Shown one piece after another: positions 48,784 through 62,705 of a stretch of DNA of 64,000 bases. Under the pieces are notes generated by a model that searched no databases, was not told where the DNA came from, and saw only the letters and a list, made by a program, of their open reading frames with translations. A program made the position numbers and the translations under genes. The stretch spans positions 37,923,904 through 37,987,903 of the forward strand of contig NC_088103.1 of the NCBI RefSeq assembly GCF_036370855.1. Reading direction: 5' to 3'. Numbering within the stretch: position 1 is the first letter of the stretch; each line of letters begins with the position of its first letter. The DNA comes from Dromaius novaehollandiae (lineage: Eukaryota > Chordata > Aves > Casuariiformes > Dromaiidae).

Positions 48784-51700
48784 CTAGAGATGGTGATTTG
48801 TATCAGAAAACAGAGGGCAAAAGTTATTCTGTAGTGCAGCACTGAATTATTCTACAGTCTTCACTAACCACAACTGTAATTGGCTTCTGCTTTTCATCTC
48901 ACAGATAGGTTGGCTTTGTTGGTCCCCCACACGTTTCAGTTGTTTTTGTATTTACATTACAATAAGCAAGTTCTGAGAGAAATGCTAGGCTATTTTCTAA
49001 CTTAGTTGCCATATAGCTGAAAGATTTAAAAAGCTGTCATAAATCACAAAATCCATGATTTAGTATTTTACAGGGTAGATTCATACCTAGAGTAATTCCA
49101 TTGATCTAAATATTTCCCCAGCTCTCCAGTTAAGTTCCTAAAGAATTTAGAGCAACCCAAAACATGAAGATTGGACCCAGATTTTAGAGACTTCTGTACT
49201 TGGGATACTACTGGATTTGGTCCATAAAGAATAGTCCTCAAAACTTAATTCCAGAGACTGGTTGTGAATTTCAGACAAGCAGCAGGAACATTCAGATTAA
49301 ATTCTGCCCCATCTCTAATCTCATTTTACATGCAAACAAACTATGTCTGGGTTTCACTGAAATAAGGCAAGAAATATGTATTCATTCTGGAAGATTAACT
49401 ACACCAGTTTCATGAATCATGTGGTATGCCTTCCATATTTAACTGGATGGCTTATGTTATAAATATTTAGAAAATATAATTTGAAAATAATGAATAGTCA
49501 GGCACTGATTATATTAAGATATTTCTGCCTTGTTTTTTTTTTTTTTCTTTTTGACAGGATGAATATACAAACAGAAGCCAGTTAGACTTTTGAGAGTTGA
49601 ATAAATATTTTTATTCTCTTCTAGAACAAAATTTTTAGACCTTGAGGCTAAAATGACATCAACTTATAAATGAAAAGCCACATAGTTTAAAAAGGAAGCA
49701 ATGGTGATGTTTTGGCACCAAAAATCCATAGAAAACATCGGTGAAGCCCAGACTTTTTTTCCCAAGTTACTTGTAAGGTTGATTTTAACAGCCTTTTGAC
49801 ACTGATGATATCATAACTGAAGTTCAATGTTAACTAATAGAATAAGGTCTATTGAGTATACTGGGAGGTATCGAGCCAATGAATGCATTTTTGAAGCATG
49901 TAAATTATAAGTTTTTATAGATACGGGGTAAAAGTGCAAGGTAAGAAAGGGGAGGACTTCCTGATTTATCCCCATTTTTATCTGAAACTACATAGTTCAA
50001 AGCCCACTTTTCTCGGGAACATGTGATGGTGGATGTTGGCGATGATCAGGTGCCTGCAGTTGCTGACATAAAACACCCAAAGTGCACTGTATCTATTCTT
50101 GCAATGGCCAAACTCCCCTTCTCCCTCCTCTCTACCCTAAAAGATGCCTTTATACTTTAGGGTGCAGTTGTGGCACATCATCTCCAGAATATCCTGGCAA
50201 TTTGCAGGTTAGTATGGGCCTGAAGTGTCTGTTTCATAGGAGCTGCTAGTACATTCCAAAATAGCATTGCCAAATCATTGTTAGCTTCAAAGTGTAAGTG
50301 AGCGCATGTACAACTATTTCAAATGATAGGGTCTATTTTCGGAGAAGACTAGCAGAAGAAAGCATTTCACTGCTATCAGTCTGAGCATTTCATAACAAAT
50401 CCCAGAGATCCAATAAAACATTATGAGCATCTCAATACCCCTTCTCTGTTGGGCAGACTATCCTTACTCTCCACAACTCCACCTTCAACACAGCGGGATG
50501 GCACTTCGTCCAGAGAGCAATTCTGTCAGTAAAAGCTGTCCCATAGACTCTCCTCCTCTTCTCTGCTCACAAAAGTAAATGTGCCAGTCAACCGCACATA
50601 CAGATCGACCAATCAAGCTTGCTTTTTAGCTCGGTGACTCACTTCTCCACCAGCATCATCATGCCTTCAGAACATTGAGCAAATGTGAACAATGTTTTTA
50701 GTTGCTGGGCAAGTGAAATTGTTGCATCACCTTATTCCCTCTGGCAGGGCTGAGGTTCACTGCTGTTATCCTTGGATAGGATACAGCAAGAGAAATTCAC
50801 TCCAGAACAGAAAAGGATGAGAAAAAGGCTTGGGGGCTTCTCAAGCCTGAAGGCACAGACTTTCTCTCTGTTGATTTACACATACTGAGTGTAAACACCC
50901 TGCAATTTTATTTAGTGGTTTAGGCAGTCAGATCTACTGAGCAGCTTTATTTTCTATGCAATATCCTGTCTTTTTTGTAAGAACTTCACTGTTTTTTCCT
51001 CCCCTTTTGATAATAGAGAATACAAGCAGAGTTTTAACCTACTTGTACATGTCTTAATTTCTGTTCTTTATATTGCTGGAACACCTAGATCAAAGACCAA
51101 AATTCCAATGGTTTTGGCCTGATGTTCACACTGGAAGGGACCATTTTGAAACTGAAAAGTTTGCAGGATAGGTAGGGGATGCAACAGATGAGCATGATAA
51201 AGAAACAGAGGATAAACAAAAGGTAACAATATAGGATCATGTGTTACCTTGGTAACTTTTCCACAATCAGCAATAGAAGATCAATTTGTTTTTCATAACG
51301 AATCTCAGGATATCTTTTTATTCAGCAGTTCAAAGAAGCTAAACAAGTTTTGGCCATACATAGCCTCTGATTAAAAAAAAAATATTTGCCTTGGGAAAAG
51401 AATGTCATTGAGAAATTAAAAGAAACCCAAAGAAGTAATTGAGCAAACAAAAATGTTGCAAGATCACAGCTAAGAATGCTTCTTCCACAGACACCTATTG
51501 TGCTGTTTGCACCGACCTTGTGACTGTTTAGCAAGACCTGCATATAACTCCCTGCAGCCGGACCGGGAGCCCACCAAGGCAGACACGAACAGGAACAGCT
51601 GCAGCACATCAGCTGCTCTTAGACATTTTTTACACAAGTCTAGAAAGGCTCATTAAAACACTACAGAGAGATCTGCCAGAATGTGGAGCCAAAGCCCATG

Positions 51701-54700
51701 TTTAGCTGAAGAATAACAATCTCTAAAACTACAGACAACTGTTCAAGGTTCAGACCATACAAACTGGGAAAGAGTCAAGAGAGGGACTGTTTTTCTCCCT
51801 GAGTAGAAATCCACATAACTGGCAGTCACTTGACTGCGTTGTCCTACGATGACTGGCCCCAACAATCACAGGTACCCGTCTGATGAAAAGGTTATTTACT
51901 TTTGATGCTCAATTTTAAATTTTATTTTAACTTTGGGCACTAGACCTTTCTTAGAAAAGTTTCAGAAGAGTTTCTTCAGAAAAGTTTCAACTGCTGAAAA
52001 ACTCAATTGCTGAAAAAGCACATGGAAAACTCTTTAATCTAGAGGTGGCTTCATTCAGGAAACCCCTTTCTAAATCAGTCATTTAATGAGAAAAATCCAT
52101 CTCAGACTGAAATTCTTCAGTTCGCTATAGATATTACAAGCTATACTTGAGGTGATCTTGTAATCACATAAAACAGACTACTAACAGACTAGCTGGTAGG
52201 CAGTGTCCCATTAAAGCAGTGTTTTCTTGTTTGTAAGCTTGTGAGTAGGCTGGGTAAATCACTGAGTTGAAGGCACTGCATAAGAACAAGTTATTATGAG
52301 AGGGTGTAGCTGTCACAGTATAAAAGATAGGTGAGTAAGCAAATTGAGTAGTAAACAGAAAGACAGAAGTTAACGACAATGCTAAGGAGATTATAGAAAC
52401 AACCACGAATATTCTACCGAAAGAGGTGAGTGACTGAAGAGAAAAAAAACTAAATCAAAAGATTGCTGCTTGCTTTGTCTGCTTCCTAGGCAAAGATGCT
52501 AAACTGTTAGCAAATCCCTGCTACCACAGAGAACTAGGATTTTCATGGTATCATTGATCTCTTCTGTTCTCTCCTGTGACACAATTCATGTTTTTGGTCT
52601 TTTATAGTAAGCTCATTAAAAAGTGCTTGGAGAATTTTATGTTTTTAAGTGCAGAATATCTCCTCTAGAGTATCTAGTTCCAGGTGCCATTCTCGACTAA
52701 CAGCTACAGTATGATCACTGGCTTTGTGTATTTGGAGTCTTTGGGGCTAAGGAGGGTAAGAAGTAGGAATCCTATGTTCCTAAGTCTTGTTAGAACTCTA
52801 TTTCACACCTGGAAATCTCTGTGTTGGGGAGAGCAGAAGTAAACCCTAGGTAAATGGCCAGTAAGAAGCATGGAAAAAATATGAAGTATGTGGACTGGAT
52901 AAGTTGGCATATAGGTGGTTATGGAAGATGATGAATGAATTTATACTGGCATGTATTTTTGAAGAGCATATAGACTAACTGCAAAACTGGAAGAAAGTAA
53001 ATAGCACTGCAACCTACAAGAAAAAGAGGAGGATGCAACAACACTGATGCTAGTTTTTTCTAAATAATGAACAAGTATTACAGAATATAAACCACACCAC
53101 TGACTACATAGAACTAAGTGAAGCCATGGACTACATTGCTCAGATACATCTCCCAAGACAAATGTCATAGCCTTTATTTTTTGGTTTTTTTTTTTTTTTT
53201 TTTAAACAAACATGGATTGCAAAACTAAGAGATAAAGGGAATGCAAACGAGATAAAATCTAGCTGGGCGTTACAGAAGTGTTTCCTAACATGTCTTCTTG
53301 CAAGAACCTAATCTGAAAAAAGAAAAAAAAATCATTAAAAGCATTTGTGCACCAGTTTGGGATGGAATGGAAGAGAAGGAAGGTAAAGGAAGACTCACTG
53401 TTTCCAGCACAGGGCAGAATCTCAGGAGCCTTGGGTCCTCTTGGGAGGCTGACACCAAATACCTTCTGTGTTAGCTCCTGATCTACCACTGAACATAGGA
53501 CTACCTCTCTATACATTTCAGCAGCAAACTGGGATCTGGATGTACGACCTTAGTATGAAATAATTAGTGATATTACCTACACCAAAGGTATTACAATATG
53601 TGGGTGTTTGAAATGAAGTATGGTATGTGACTGGGTATCAGAAGGAAGTCTTATAATCACATGCACTCCACACCATGGGCTGAACCTATGTAAGCCTGGG
53701 ATCTCAGCATCCAGAAAAAGACAGCAAAGGGCGTTACCACAGTCCAAGTCTCTTTTGTATAGCACACACAGAATATGGAGCAGATGCTCTTTACTACACT
53801 CAAGCCTCTTTTAGTCTTTACAGACTGACTGAACAGATTAACACTGTCACATGTTCCTCTGTTATTAGAATTATCTGCCAAAATACTCAGCTAAAATACT
53901 AATTAATGATCTGTTTCTCACAAGTGATGCTGATCTGACATGAAGTTCACGCTCTTGTAATCAGAGGTGCGGAATACATTGTATGGTGCAGGTGTGAGCC
54001 CTGCTTGGATGGACTGTCACAAGGAAGGTTTCATGTTGACCGTTAGCAGTTATGAACAGAGATGTGCTGCTGCAGTAATATTTTCTAGCATTTGCCTTCC
54101 TATTTAATACTTCTACCAGGAGGCATCTTTCTTGGACTGCTACAGAGTCAAAGTGCTGTGATTACAGTCATAGCAAACCCATTTAAAGCTATACACGGCC
54201 TGTCAGAGAAGCAAAGCTCGAGGCACAGTCTGGGGACAAATCATACTATGGCAGGCATTATGTTTAAAAGGTTAAGAAAGCAGCAAGGTGTGTCCCAAAC
54301 AAGAGGCAACACCCAGGAGCTCCAAGGGCTTTCACATTACTTTTGCCCCACGGAAAGTACTGCTCTTCTGGTAACCTTGAAGACAGTAATACCCCATGGT
54401 ACAGAGCTGAATTTTGACTGTGTAGACTGCAGCCTAGATGAAATAGCTGCCTGAGACTAATGGGCACTTTAGGCAATGTGAACTAGTGCCTGAAGTGCCA
54501 CTCCAGGATGCACAAGGCTGGGTCTGCTGTTGACCAACTAAAGTACTTCTCAGATTTGCATTGACTGTGGCAAATCATTTTACAAAAAAAAAAAAAACAA
54601 AACCAGCTGGGAAGAGCCAAGACATTATGCTTCAGCATTCCAGAAATGAAATAATGCAATTCCATTCAAGAATGGAATGAAAACTGTCCTCTTGCTTACT

Positions 54701-57410
54701 GAGGTTTAAAAGTTCCTCAAAGCAAAATACAGAGCTCAGTCAGCTTTCTGAAACTGCTACAGACAAAGAAGAAAACGCCTTCTCATCCAGCTCTAACACT
54801 GACCTCTTCTAGAAAGCACTTTGGAGGAAACACTCAAAACAGGACTCAGCTCCTTTTAAGGGGAAATGATAGACCTGACTGCAAAGAGCTGTTAGCAGCA
54901 AGCACTGAGGACTGAAGAGCTCCGAACAGCTGAAGACCACTACATGCCTGGATTTGCGGTTAAGTGCTTTCCCTACTGTCCCTAACTGTCATTAACAAAT
55001 GATCCCCCTTCCCTCCCACTTCCTAACAGAAAATACCACCTTCCCAGCACAAGCAATATGCTTCAAGATTTGGCACAGGCATGTAGCAATTCACATCAAA
55101 GACAGGCCCCACCACAAGCCGGTGAGAAGTCACAGGAGCACCGTATTAACACTACGTTAACTAGCGCTAACAACTTACCAAGAAGCAGCAATTCCCCTCT
55201 GAATCTCCCAGCTTGTTGGCACAAAGTTCTCTCTCATTTTAGGACCTCCTGGCGAAAGCACTGGGGTGTAACTAGCAAAGATGGACAGTGGAACTTCATG
55301 GTGAATTTAGAGCTAGTGAAGCTGTTTCCAGTGGAAATTTCTTCCTCCCTTCCCTTCTCCCAGGTTCACAAACTGCAGTCCTGGTTAAAATCTCAGCTGA
55401 TACCAAAAGAATATGCACTGTGAAGAAAACAGACTTATTCCAAAAAGATTTTACTTCATTGCACTGAAATATGACAGTAATTAACATTTGGAGGTGGAAT
55501 ATCCACAGACCAGAGCATTTCACCTGAACTTCTAACACGTTCAAATAGAACTGAAAAGCTTCTGTCAGGAAAGCTTGCTCCCCTTCTATCTTATTTTTTA
55601 AATACAATTCAGTCTCCCTGCTATTCTTATTAGAGAGTTTTATCAACTTGGAAACAAGGTAAGGAACTTAGCTCACAACACCTTGTTTAATTTCATTTAA
55701 AATTTCTTTTCTATGTGTAAAATTTACTATAAAATCAGAAAGCCTGACATAAAAAAAGCAATCTTAATTTGGCCTATAATGTTTTAAACATTTAAATACA
55801 GCTGGAACTTTAATTTCTACCTGTGGAAATTGGACATAATTTCTTTTGGCAACTCTAAAAAATTTTGATTATCACAATAATCATCACAATAATTATCACA
55901 ACCATAATCAGCATACACAAAAGCCAGGATAAGGTTACCTAAGGATGATGGGTCCAAATTGACTTTACCAATGGCAATCTACATAGCAGAGCCAAGCCTT
56001 TGGGTGCTCTGCTAGTAGGAAGCATTCCAAGGTGCTTGAAATGGCACAGCGAGCTCAAAGGTGTCTAGCCCATTAACCAAGCATTAGCAAGAAAAAGTGT
56101 GAAGAGCTAATGCAGCACTGTAACGGATGGGACAGTCTTTCCTCAGTATTGAAGCGTGCATTGAGACCCATGCCATTGTCAGCAGGTGGTATACCTGCAC
56201 CTGAGACACTACTTTCCTCTCATTCCTCTTTCCATTCTGCTGGCTCCAGCTTCCTTGCCTGTCACCAGATTTTAATTAAATTCTCCAGAGCATGTCACAG
56301 TTTGTTTCACTGACAACTTCAGTTTGGACTTAATATTACAAGTCAAGTCAGGTCAGATTTTCAGCATGTCATATACCGTTCATCATACTTTAGTTGGAAA
56401 GAGAACAAATAGATATATGGGATGCAGCATAACACTGTAATTGAGAGAAGAGGCAAGTACCACTGACAGTACAGTGTGCCTCAGTGTTACTGTTATTCAT
56501 CCCTCTCCATCTAACCCAGAAATTGCATCAGGTATAATAAAGACAGGGTAAAAATTCTCTTCTTGGACGTAAAATCCTGGCAGGTGACAGGGGAGAATGG
56601 AAAGAATACTATTTTGGGGGTGCTTTCCCTCAAAAACCCTTGTGCTTTGGGTTTTCCAGTCAGAACTGAATGAACACATGCAGTCTGGGGAAGCAAGGAA
56701 CATGTTCTCCTGCTGAGCTCTCTCCATCAGGCACAACATGCACTCACATTTCATGCTAGAAGATGGGTGGTTCATCTGCTATGAAACCAAAAGCAACCAG
56801 AGCAGGTGAAGAAGTGCCAGATCCTCCATCCCAGCAACCTAGCCTCCATCCCAGCAACTGCCTTCTGCCTAGACAAAGCAGTAGATGGCACTCAGTGCCC
56901 TCCACGGTGCATTCTGCCTATTCTATACTCTCACCACCTCCTTTTTTTCAAGCTGCTTGCAGCACTGCCTATCCTTCACTGGACTTCAGGAGCAAATCCA
57001 GCATGATTTACCAGTTCAGTGACTGAGTCTCATTTTATCTTGTTCCTTATGAAACATCCCACATGCTTTGAAACAGAAGATGTAAGCCAAATAATACATG
57101 TCTGTGCGTTTGCCCTGAGTAGGCAGCTGATAACAAAACATGGGCATCTGCTCTAAATATGATCTGAAATCTTCTAAGATAAGATTGTAGTGTGAGCAGT
57201 AGGTCCCCTCCAAACTGTTGGGGCTGGGACACAGAACTTTAAGTGACTCAGTAGTGTGTCAATAGCCATCTCAGTGGACTGCTTCGTAAGATCTGGGAGT
57301 GTTATTAATCAAAGGTAAGGAGTTGATTGCCGTTCATACCACAAGGATCATAGAAGGTGTAGAACTTTTTGTAATGCATTTCTTTTTAAATTACTTTTTT
57401 TTTTTTTAAT
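48784..57410. other. No supportable gene
   Basis: The 5' exons of the cyclase (signal peptide and start of the extracellular domain) are expected on the - strand here but were not recognised. Poly-T tracts occur at 49,533-49,546 and 53,185-53,203. Two - strand frames near 53.0 and 53.4 kb look superficially like membrane-proximal cyclase exons but are out of order. Confidence 0.55.
53185..53203. repeat. Poly-T tract, 19 bases
   Basis: Uninterrupted T run, possibly the poly(A) end of an old - strand insertion. No body was recognised. Confidence 0.9.
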
Positions 57411-57532
57411 CAGAATCATAGCGAAATGAGCTGAAAGTTAGGCCAGTCCTCTAATTCGCCGTCCTGCCAAACCAGAAACAACTATACCCCAAACTGATAT
57501 TCACTTCTGCCACCATCCTACCCCCCCCCCCC
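57411..57532 (-). mobile_element. Probable decayed CR1 3'-end fragment
   Basis: The + strand starts agaatcatagcgaaatgagctgaaag, then has gccagtcctc and a ctgccaaaccagaaacaactatacccc segment, the order seen in reverse-complement CR1 tails. It is followed by a C12 run at 57,521-57,532. Confidence 0.4.
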
Positions 57533-60500
57533 AAAAAAATCTGTTCTTGTAATATATTTGTTGCAGAGTCCTCTCTGTCCCTAGAAACTTAATTCTAGAA
57601 AACATGTTAGCTTAAAACACAGGAGAAGCCCCACTGAATACAATGGAAATAATTCAAGTAAAAGTTCTGTACTTAAGAGGTCACCGTGACAAGTCTGTTT
57701 AGACTTTTCAAGCCTTTCAACAGGTTCAAGTGCCTTATGGGGATTATACTTCCTGTATATAAACAGCCAAGAAGCATCAAATTTACCCCTTCTGCAAGTC
57801 TACAGCAATGACTGCAGTATAAATGCCACAGACATACATTAAAGCCTGGAGAGGTCTCATATATCACACAATGATTAATCAGGTAGACAAAGTCATTTAC
57901 TCACCTCATTCCAAACCCTTACTAACATGACCCAGAGGTTATAACATAGTCAGCCACAGCAAGCATTAATTCCCTGAATTTGAATATAACACTCTTTTTC
58001 TTAATGCAGCCCTGGGCTGCAACATGTGACTACCTATTTTTATTCAAGCAAATTGCTTTTTTTTTTTTTTTTTTTTTTTTAGATGAGTAGCTTCAATTGG
58101 CACAATTACAAAAACAAAGTCTGAAAAGCTGCATTGAAGCTTTCTAAATCACAGTCCCTAAATTTCTGAACCTATATTTATGCATGAAAGTAGAAGTGTC
58201 TTCATCAGTAATGAGCACCTGCAACAAGAGAGGCTTAAAATTTAAATCCACATTTTAAAGTAACTTTGTCTTTTGTGATCTTGCTCTAGAAGGATCTCAC
58301 AAGCCTTTTGAAAATTAGCCCCAGTGATTAGTTTCCACAGATTCCTAAGGAAATACATACAATGACTGACTTTGGAAATTAAAGGCCATCCCAGTACTCT
58401 TCAAATAGCAGGATTCCTTTTCCACAATCTCTTGAAATTCTTGTATCTAACAAAGTCCATAGAATTAAATCACCAAGTAAAGTACCAGACACCCCATCTC
58501 ATAACAAGCCAAATCTTGAACTTCCTATATGCAATCTGGTCTTTAATTGGGACAAAACCAACTCCGTCAAGACTTGAGCTTAAGAACAGATAGAAAGACA
58601 AAGATTTTAGAGTATCAGCAGCATTCTGTATTGTTCCAATAACTATGCATAAGCAGAATATCTGCTGTATATCAAGGTCGGTTGTTACAGCCCAGCTCTG
58701 TATTGTTTTATGTCATCTCATCAACATTGATAATACTATCTCCAGCTTAAAATGGAAAAAGAGCTCCTATAGTATATAGAGTTCCTAAACTAGAGATGGA
58801 CACCAAATCAAATCAAAGCTCCCCTGAATTCTAAAACAAGAGCTGAAATCCAAGGCTTATTCTTTGCGTTAAGCTAAGGAGAACAGAAAAGGTCCAAGAT
58901 ACAACACAAAGGACTGTAATATATCTTAGCTAACACAATTGTATTTACTTCTCTGCTATTAAAAACAAAATATCTTCCCCCCAAAAATCACTGCTCTCTT
59001 GTTCGGCTAAATTACTCTCAGGTGACATTGATAGATCAAGTCTTCATGATTATCTATATTAGAGATGGAATTTGGTTGTTTCTACGAAAGTTTAACCACC
59101 TAAACAAATTACAGCACTAACAAGACCTAGAAGCATTCCAAATGGTCTTTAAACTTTCTTCATCTAAATGTTACACGTCAGATACTGCTCCTTTTGAACA
59201 TGAGTTCGTTTCTCTGTTATTAGTCGTAGATCCAAAGTCTAAAGTCACTAAGATTTTTTTTTTCCACTCCCAGCCTGAATGGTCAATAGTCAAGGTCTCT
59301 GTTCACAAACTGCTATGCCTGCTTTTCTCCCCCATATTTTGTCCTGGCAATAGGAAAGGTTAAATACTACAAATTGTTCAGGCAAACACTTTTCAATAGA
59401 CAAAATAAGAGAACCAAACTACAAAAGCTGCTGAACATATGAAACAGAAGTTTCAGTTCTTGGATCTTGTGTCAGGATTGGATTTGATAGTCTGGAGAAG
59501 TTGATGCAGTGCCAAGCCCTGCAAAACAGTGTTAAGCTTCAAAATACCAACGCACCCTCAACTGTGGCAGGCAGTTCTTATTCTCGTTAGGAGTTAAATC
59601 CCACAAAATCTTCACTAACGCTACAAGCTGGATCTGAGCTCATCTGTAGCCACTGCATCTGCCCACTTCAGGTTTCGTCAGCCTCCACTACATCGTTAAC
59701 CTTTAGCAGACAACCTCCAGATAATTATTCTGTCTGCAGACTTTCAACGCAAACTCACCGTCACAGAAACACAGCAAGGCAGAATGTGTGCTGGATGACC
59801 ATCTTCAGAGCTAACGTGCAATATGCAGCAGTCAGTGCTGAGATAGGAATTATTTTACTTTGCTGGACACTATGCAGAGACAGTTTCTTCTTCCATGATT
59901 CTTACCAGATAGAATAAAACAATCAATACTAAATATCTTTTCATGTCAGAGCTCAGAAGAATTAGTCTTTTGGGGACAAAATATGATGCCAAATAGACAA
60001 AAGTAAATCCATAGTTTCATACAATTTCCAATCAAGATCAACAGAATTATCTGTCAGGTTCAGAGTTTGCAAGTCAAGGTATGTAAGTCAGATATTTTCA
60101 GTTCCTGCATAAGAATTTGTGCCAATTCACACTTGTACAGATTTACTTAACATCTACCATTATCTAAAAGGTCTGTTTGGTCTGATTTTAAAACCATTGA
60201 CACTTATTGGGATACACCATTAAAATTCTGCATGAGAAGAGTAAAATGCAGGATTGTCAGCAGCAACACAGGAATAGTGAATTCAGTCAGACACTTCAAT
60301 TTCATATAGTCATCACAAATCACACACATCATAATGTGATAAAAACAAGTCTGCAGCTGCTCTTGGGCACACAGAGCAACTATAAATATTCAAACATGTG
60401 CAGTCTCATTCTTTGATCCAAGCAGTTTGATTAGACTTTTTTAAAAAAAAAACACACAAAAGCTTTAACACAGTAAGAATGAGTTATAAAATACTGTCAC

Positions 60501-62595
60501 CAAATATTATCAGGGCAGCTATTTGAGGTGACGGGTTAGAGCTTGTTTTATGCTTATCATTCAATAGCCTATTGCATTTTAGTAGATTTCATAAGACCAA
60601 TAAAGAAAAGGCTTCTTACAGGTTACCTAGAAGAGTGATTAAACTCCAGCTCTGTGTGGTAATGACCTTTAGATCCACTCTTCACAGCTTGGACTAGTTG
60701 CACAACCTCAGCAGGAATCACTTTTAATCAGCATTCAGGGATTATAGCCCCACAGTTATATGTTCACTGGTGGGCATCTAAAACATGCCTATGAATCCCA
60801 CTGTTGGTCCTGGAGCTGGACAAAAGCTGGAGAGCGTATATACTCCTTTCAGTTCCTCCCACTCCCTTATGGCTGATGTTCATCATTCAAGTGTTGAGTG
60901 AATTGCAAAAAGGATAAATGTTAAAATTGCTTGTGTGATATTTGAAAGAAATGTTAATGTGACTAGTCATACTTTAGATAAGCACAGAAAATTGATTTAA
61001 TCAAAGAAACCAAACTATGACTTTCTATCAACCACCAAAACTGACAAATAACATTTTACTTATCATACGCTTAAAAAAACATTGTATGCAGACAGTTCTA
61101 GCTGTCAAAAGCTAATAATTTTGAATAAATATTTTGAGTCATAACCTGCTCAGAAATTTCCAAAATGACTAACTTGATATGAACATGCTAATCTACAGAG
61201 AATGGAAGAAAAGGTCTTTGACTAGCTCTGCCTCAAGCTCCTCCTTTTCAGAACTGGGACATGGGTGATATTGTCCACAGGTGACCTAGTCTCTCTTTTG
61301 CCACTGGTTGTGTTTTAGTCACCGGGATCACAAACACCAGCCCTGTGGCATCATTCATTCAGAGGCAACCAGGAACACAGATAGTATACACACGCAAGCC
61401 TGCATTACAGAACGTAACCAGATGTGTTTCCTGGCATTTGTGAACATGTTTTCCTATTCCTGCTTTCAAAGCAAACTGAAAAAAGGTTAAGCCCCATAGC
61501 AATTCAGCCAAACTTTTGATCAAGAACACTGTCTGCCTGACTCAAACCTGACACACTCACCGCTCAGAGCTGCTCAGGGCTCCTGGCTCTGCTTTCCGCA
61601 GTGAGCTAATCAAAGGTCTTCATTCACAAGGAAGCAACTATATAGGTGAAAGGTGACAAAACAGTACAACTTGCATTAATTTGGTGTTCAAATGAGGTAA
61701 AAAGCCATGCACTTTATGTTCCGGGGAGAAAGGCTGGAGAAGGAAAAGCAGTTACAGCTTTACCCATACAGCTGGCTGGGGCAACTCGCTTTGTTTTGTT
61801 CTCTTCAAGTCTCTCTGCTGCCCTTCCTCTACCACACACGTCTATGCATTAAAATAAGATGCATCTAGGAGCAAAACCTACAGATCGTGTCAGTCATTCT
61901 AGCTCCTTTGAGGCTATGAGGCAATATCCACTTACACTAAATGGGGACCTGCTCAGCTCCTAATTATTTGCATCTATTGCACACCTCAGAACAGCATAAA
62001 ATCAACTGCTTTGTTTCCCATATACAAGTTACACCACAGACTGCAGCCAAGAAACTTGCACACCAATAGCATCTCTTTACACCAATTTTGGAACTTTCCC
62101 ACTTGTTTTCTTTCCTACCTTCCTCAAACTGGTATTTTCTAAAAACTTTCACCCTAGAGGAGATACAATTCAGACTTCTTCATAAGAAGGTCTAGGATGA
62201 TAATAAGTATCTGCACAATTTCTTTCACTTTTATTAATGTCTTCTGATAAAAGCAGGTTCCCCCACCCCCAGTAAAGAATACTCAAGACCATAATTGAAA
62301 AGAGTTAACGCTGACTGACTTCTCAAAGATTATATAGGAATTGCATTCCAGCATTGGTCAAAGCAGGCCTGAATCAACAAAAGCTATATGATCTCAACTG
62401 GTCCTGACAGTATTGAGTGAGTGCTGAAAGGGCTTTGGTATTTAGCCTTGTGTCTTGGGTCATGAGGTGCAAAATCTCTTCCTAGATCACATCCACAATC
62501 TTTGAAAGCAAAGCCAAGAAACTCTACCTGGCAGCCCCGTGTGAGTACCTCACCTCACAGCTGAGTCTGTTCTCAACCAGCATCAAGTGCAGCAG
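57533..62595. other. No supportable gene
   Basis: AT-rich DNA. Only the T24 tract at 58,057-58,080 stands out. A short - strand frame near 59.8 kb (MVIQHTFCLAVFL then stop) looks like a signal peptide but has no support. Confidence 0.55.
58057..58080. repeat. Poly-T tract, 24 bases
   Basis: Uninterrupted run of T. Confidence 0.95.
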
Positions 62596-62705
62596 CTCTG
62601 TTACTCCCATTTTATAGACAGAGGGGACACAAAGCAACCACTTAAGAAACTGATGATGAAGCAGGCTTAGCCTAATGTCCTGAGCACCAGACTACTCTTG
62701 CCAGT
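62596..62705 (-). mobile_element. MIR/CORE-SINE-like fragment
   Basis: The + strand reads actcccattttatagacagagg, then ggacacaaagcaaccacttaag, then gtcctgagcaccagactact. This matches the order of a reversed MIR-type SINE (CCATTTTACAGA..GAGG, AAGTGACTTG, TCCTGACTCCCAG). It is diverged. Confidence 0.45.

Noticed and set aside
52164-52406. - strand frame with a GPCR-like NSVIYP word
   Set aside because: The NP.IY order is not really met and there is no other helix. Chance.
52947-53506. GUCY2G juxtamembrane and transmembrane exons
   Set aside because: Suggestive residues and splice sites, but the order conflicts with the clear extracellular exon at 48.7 kb.
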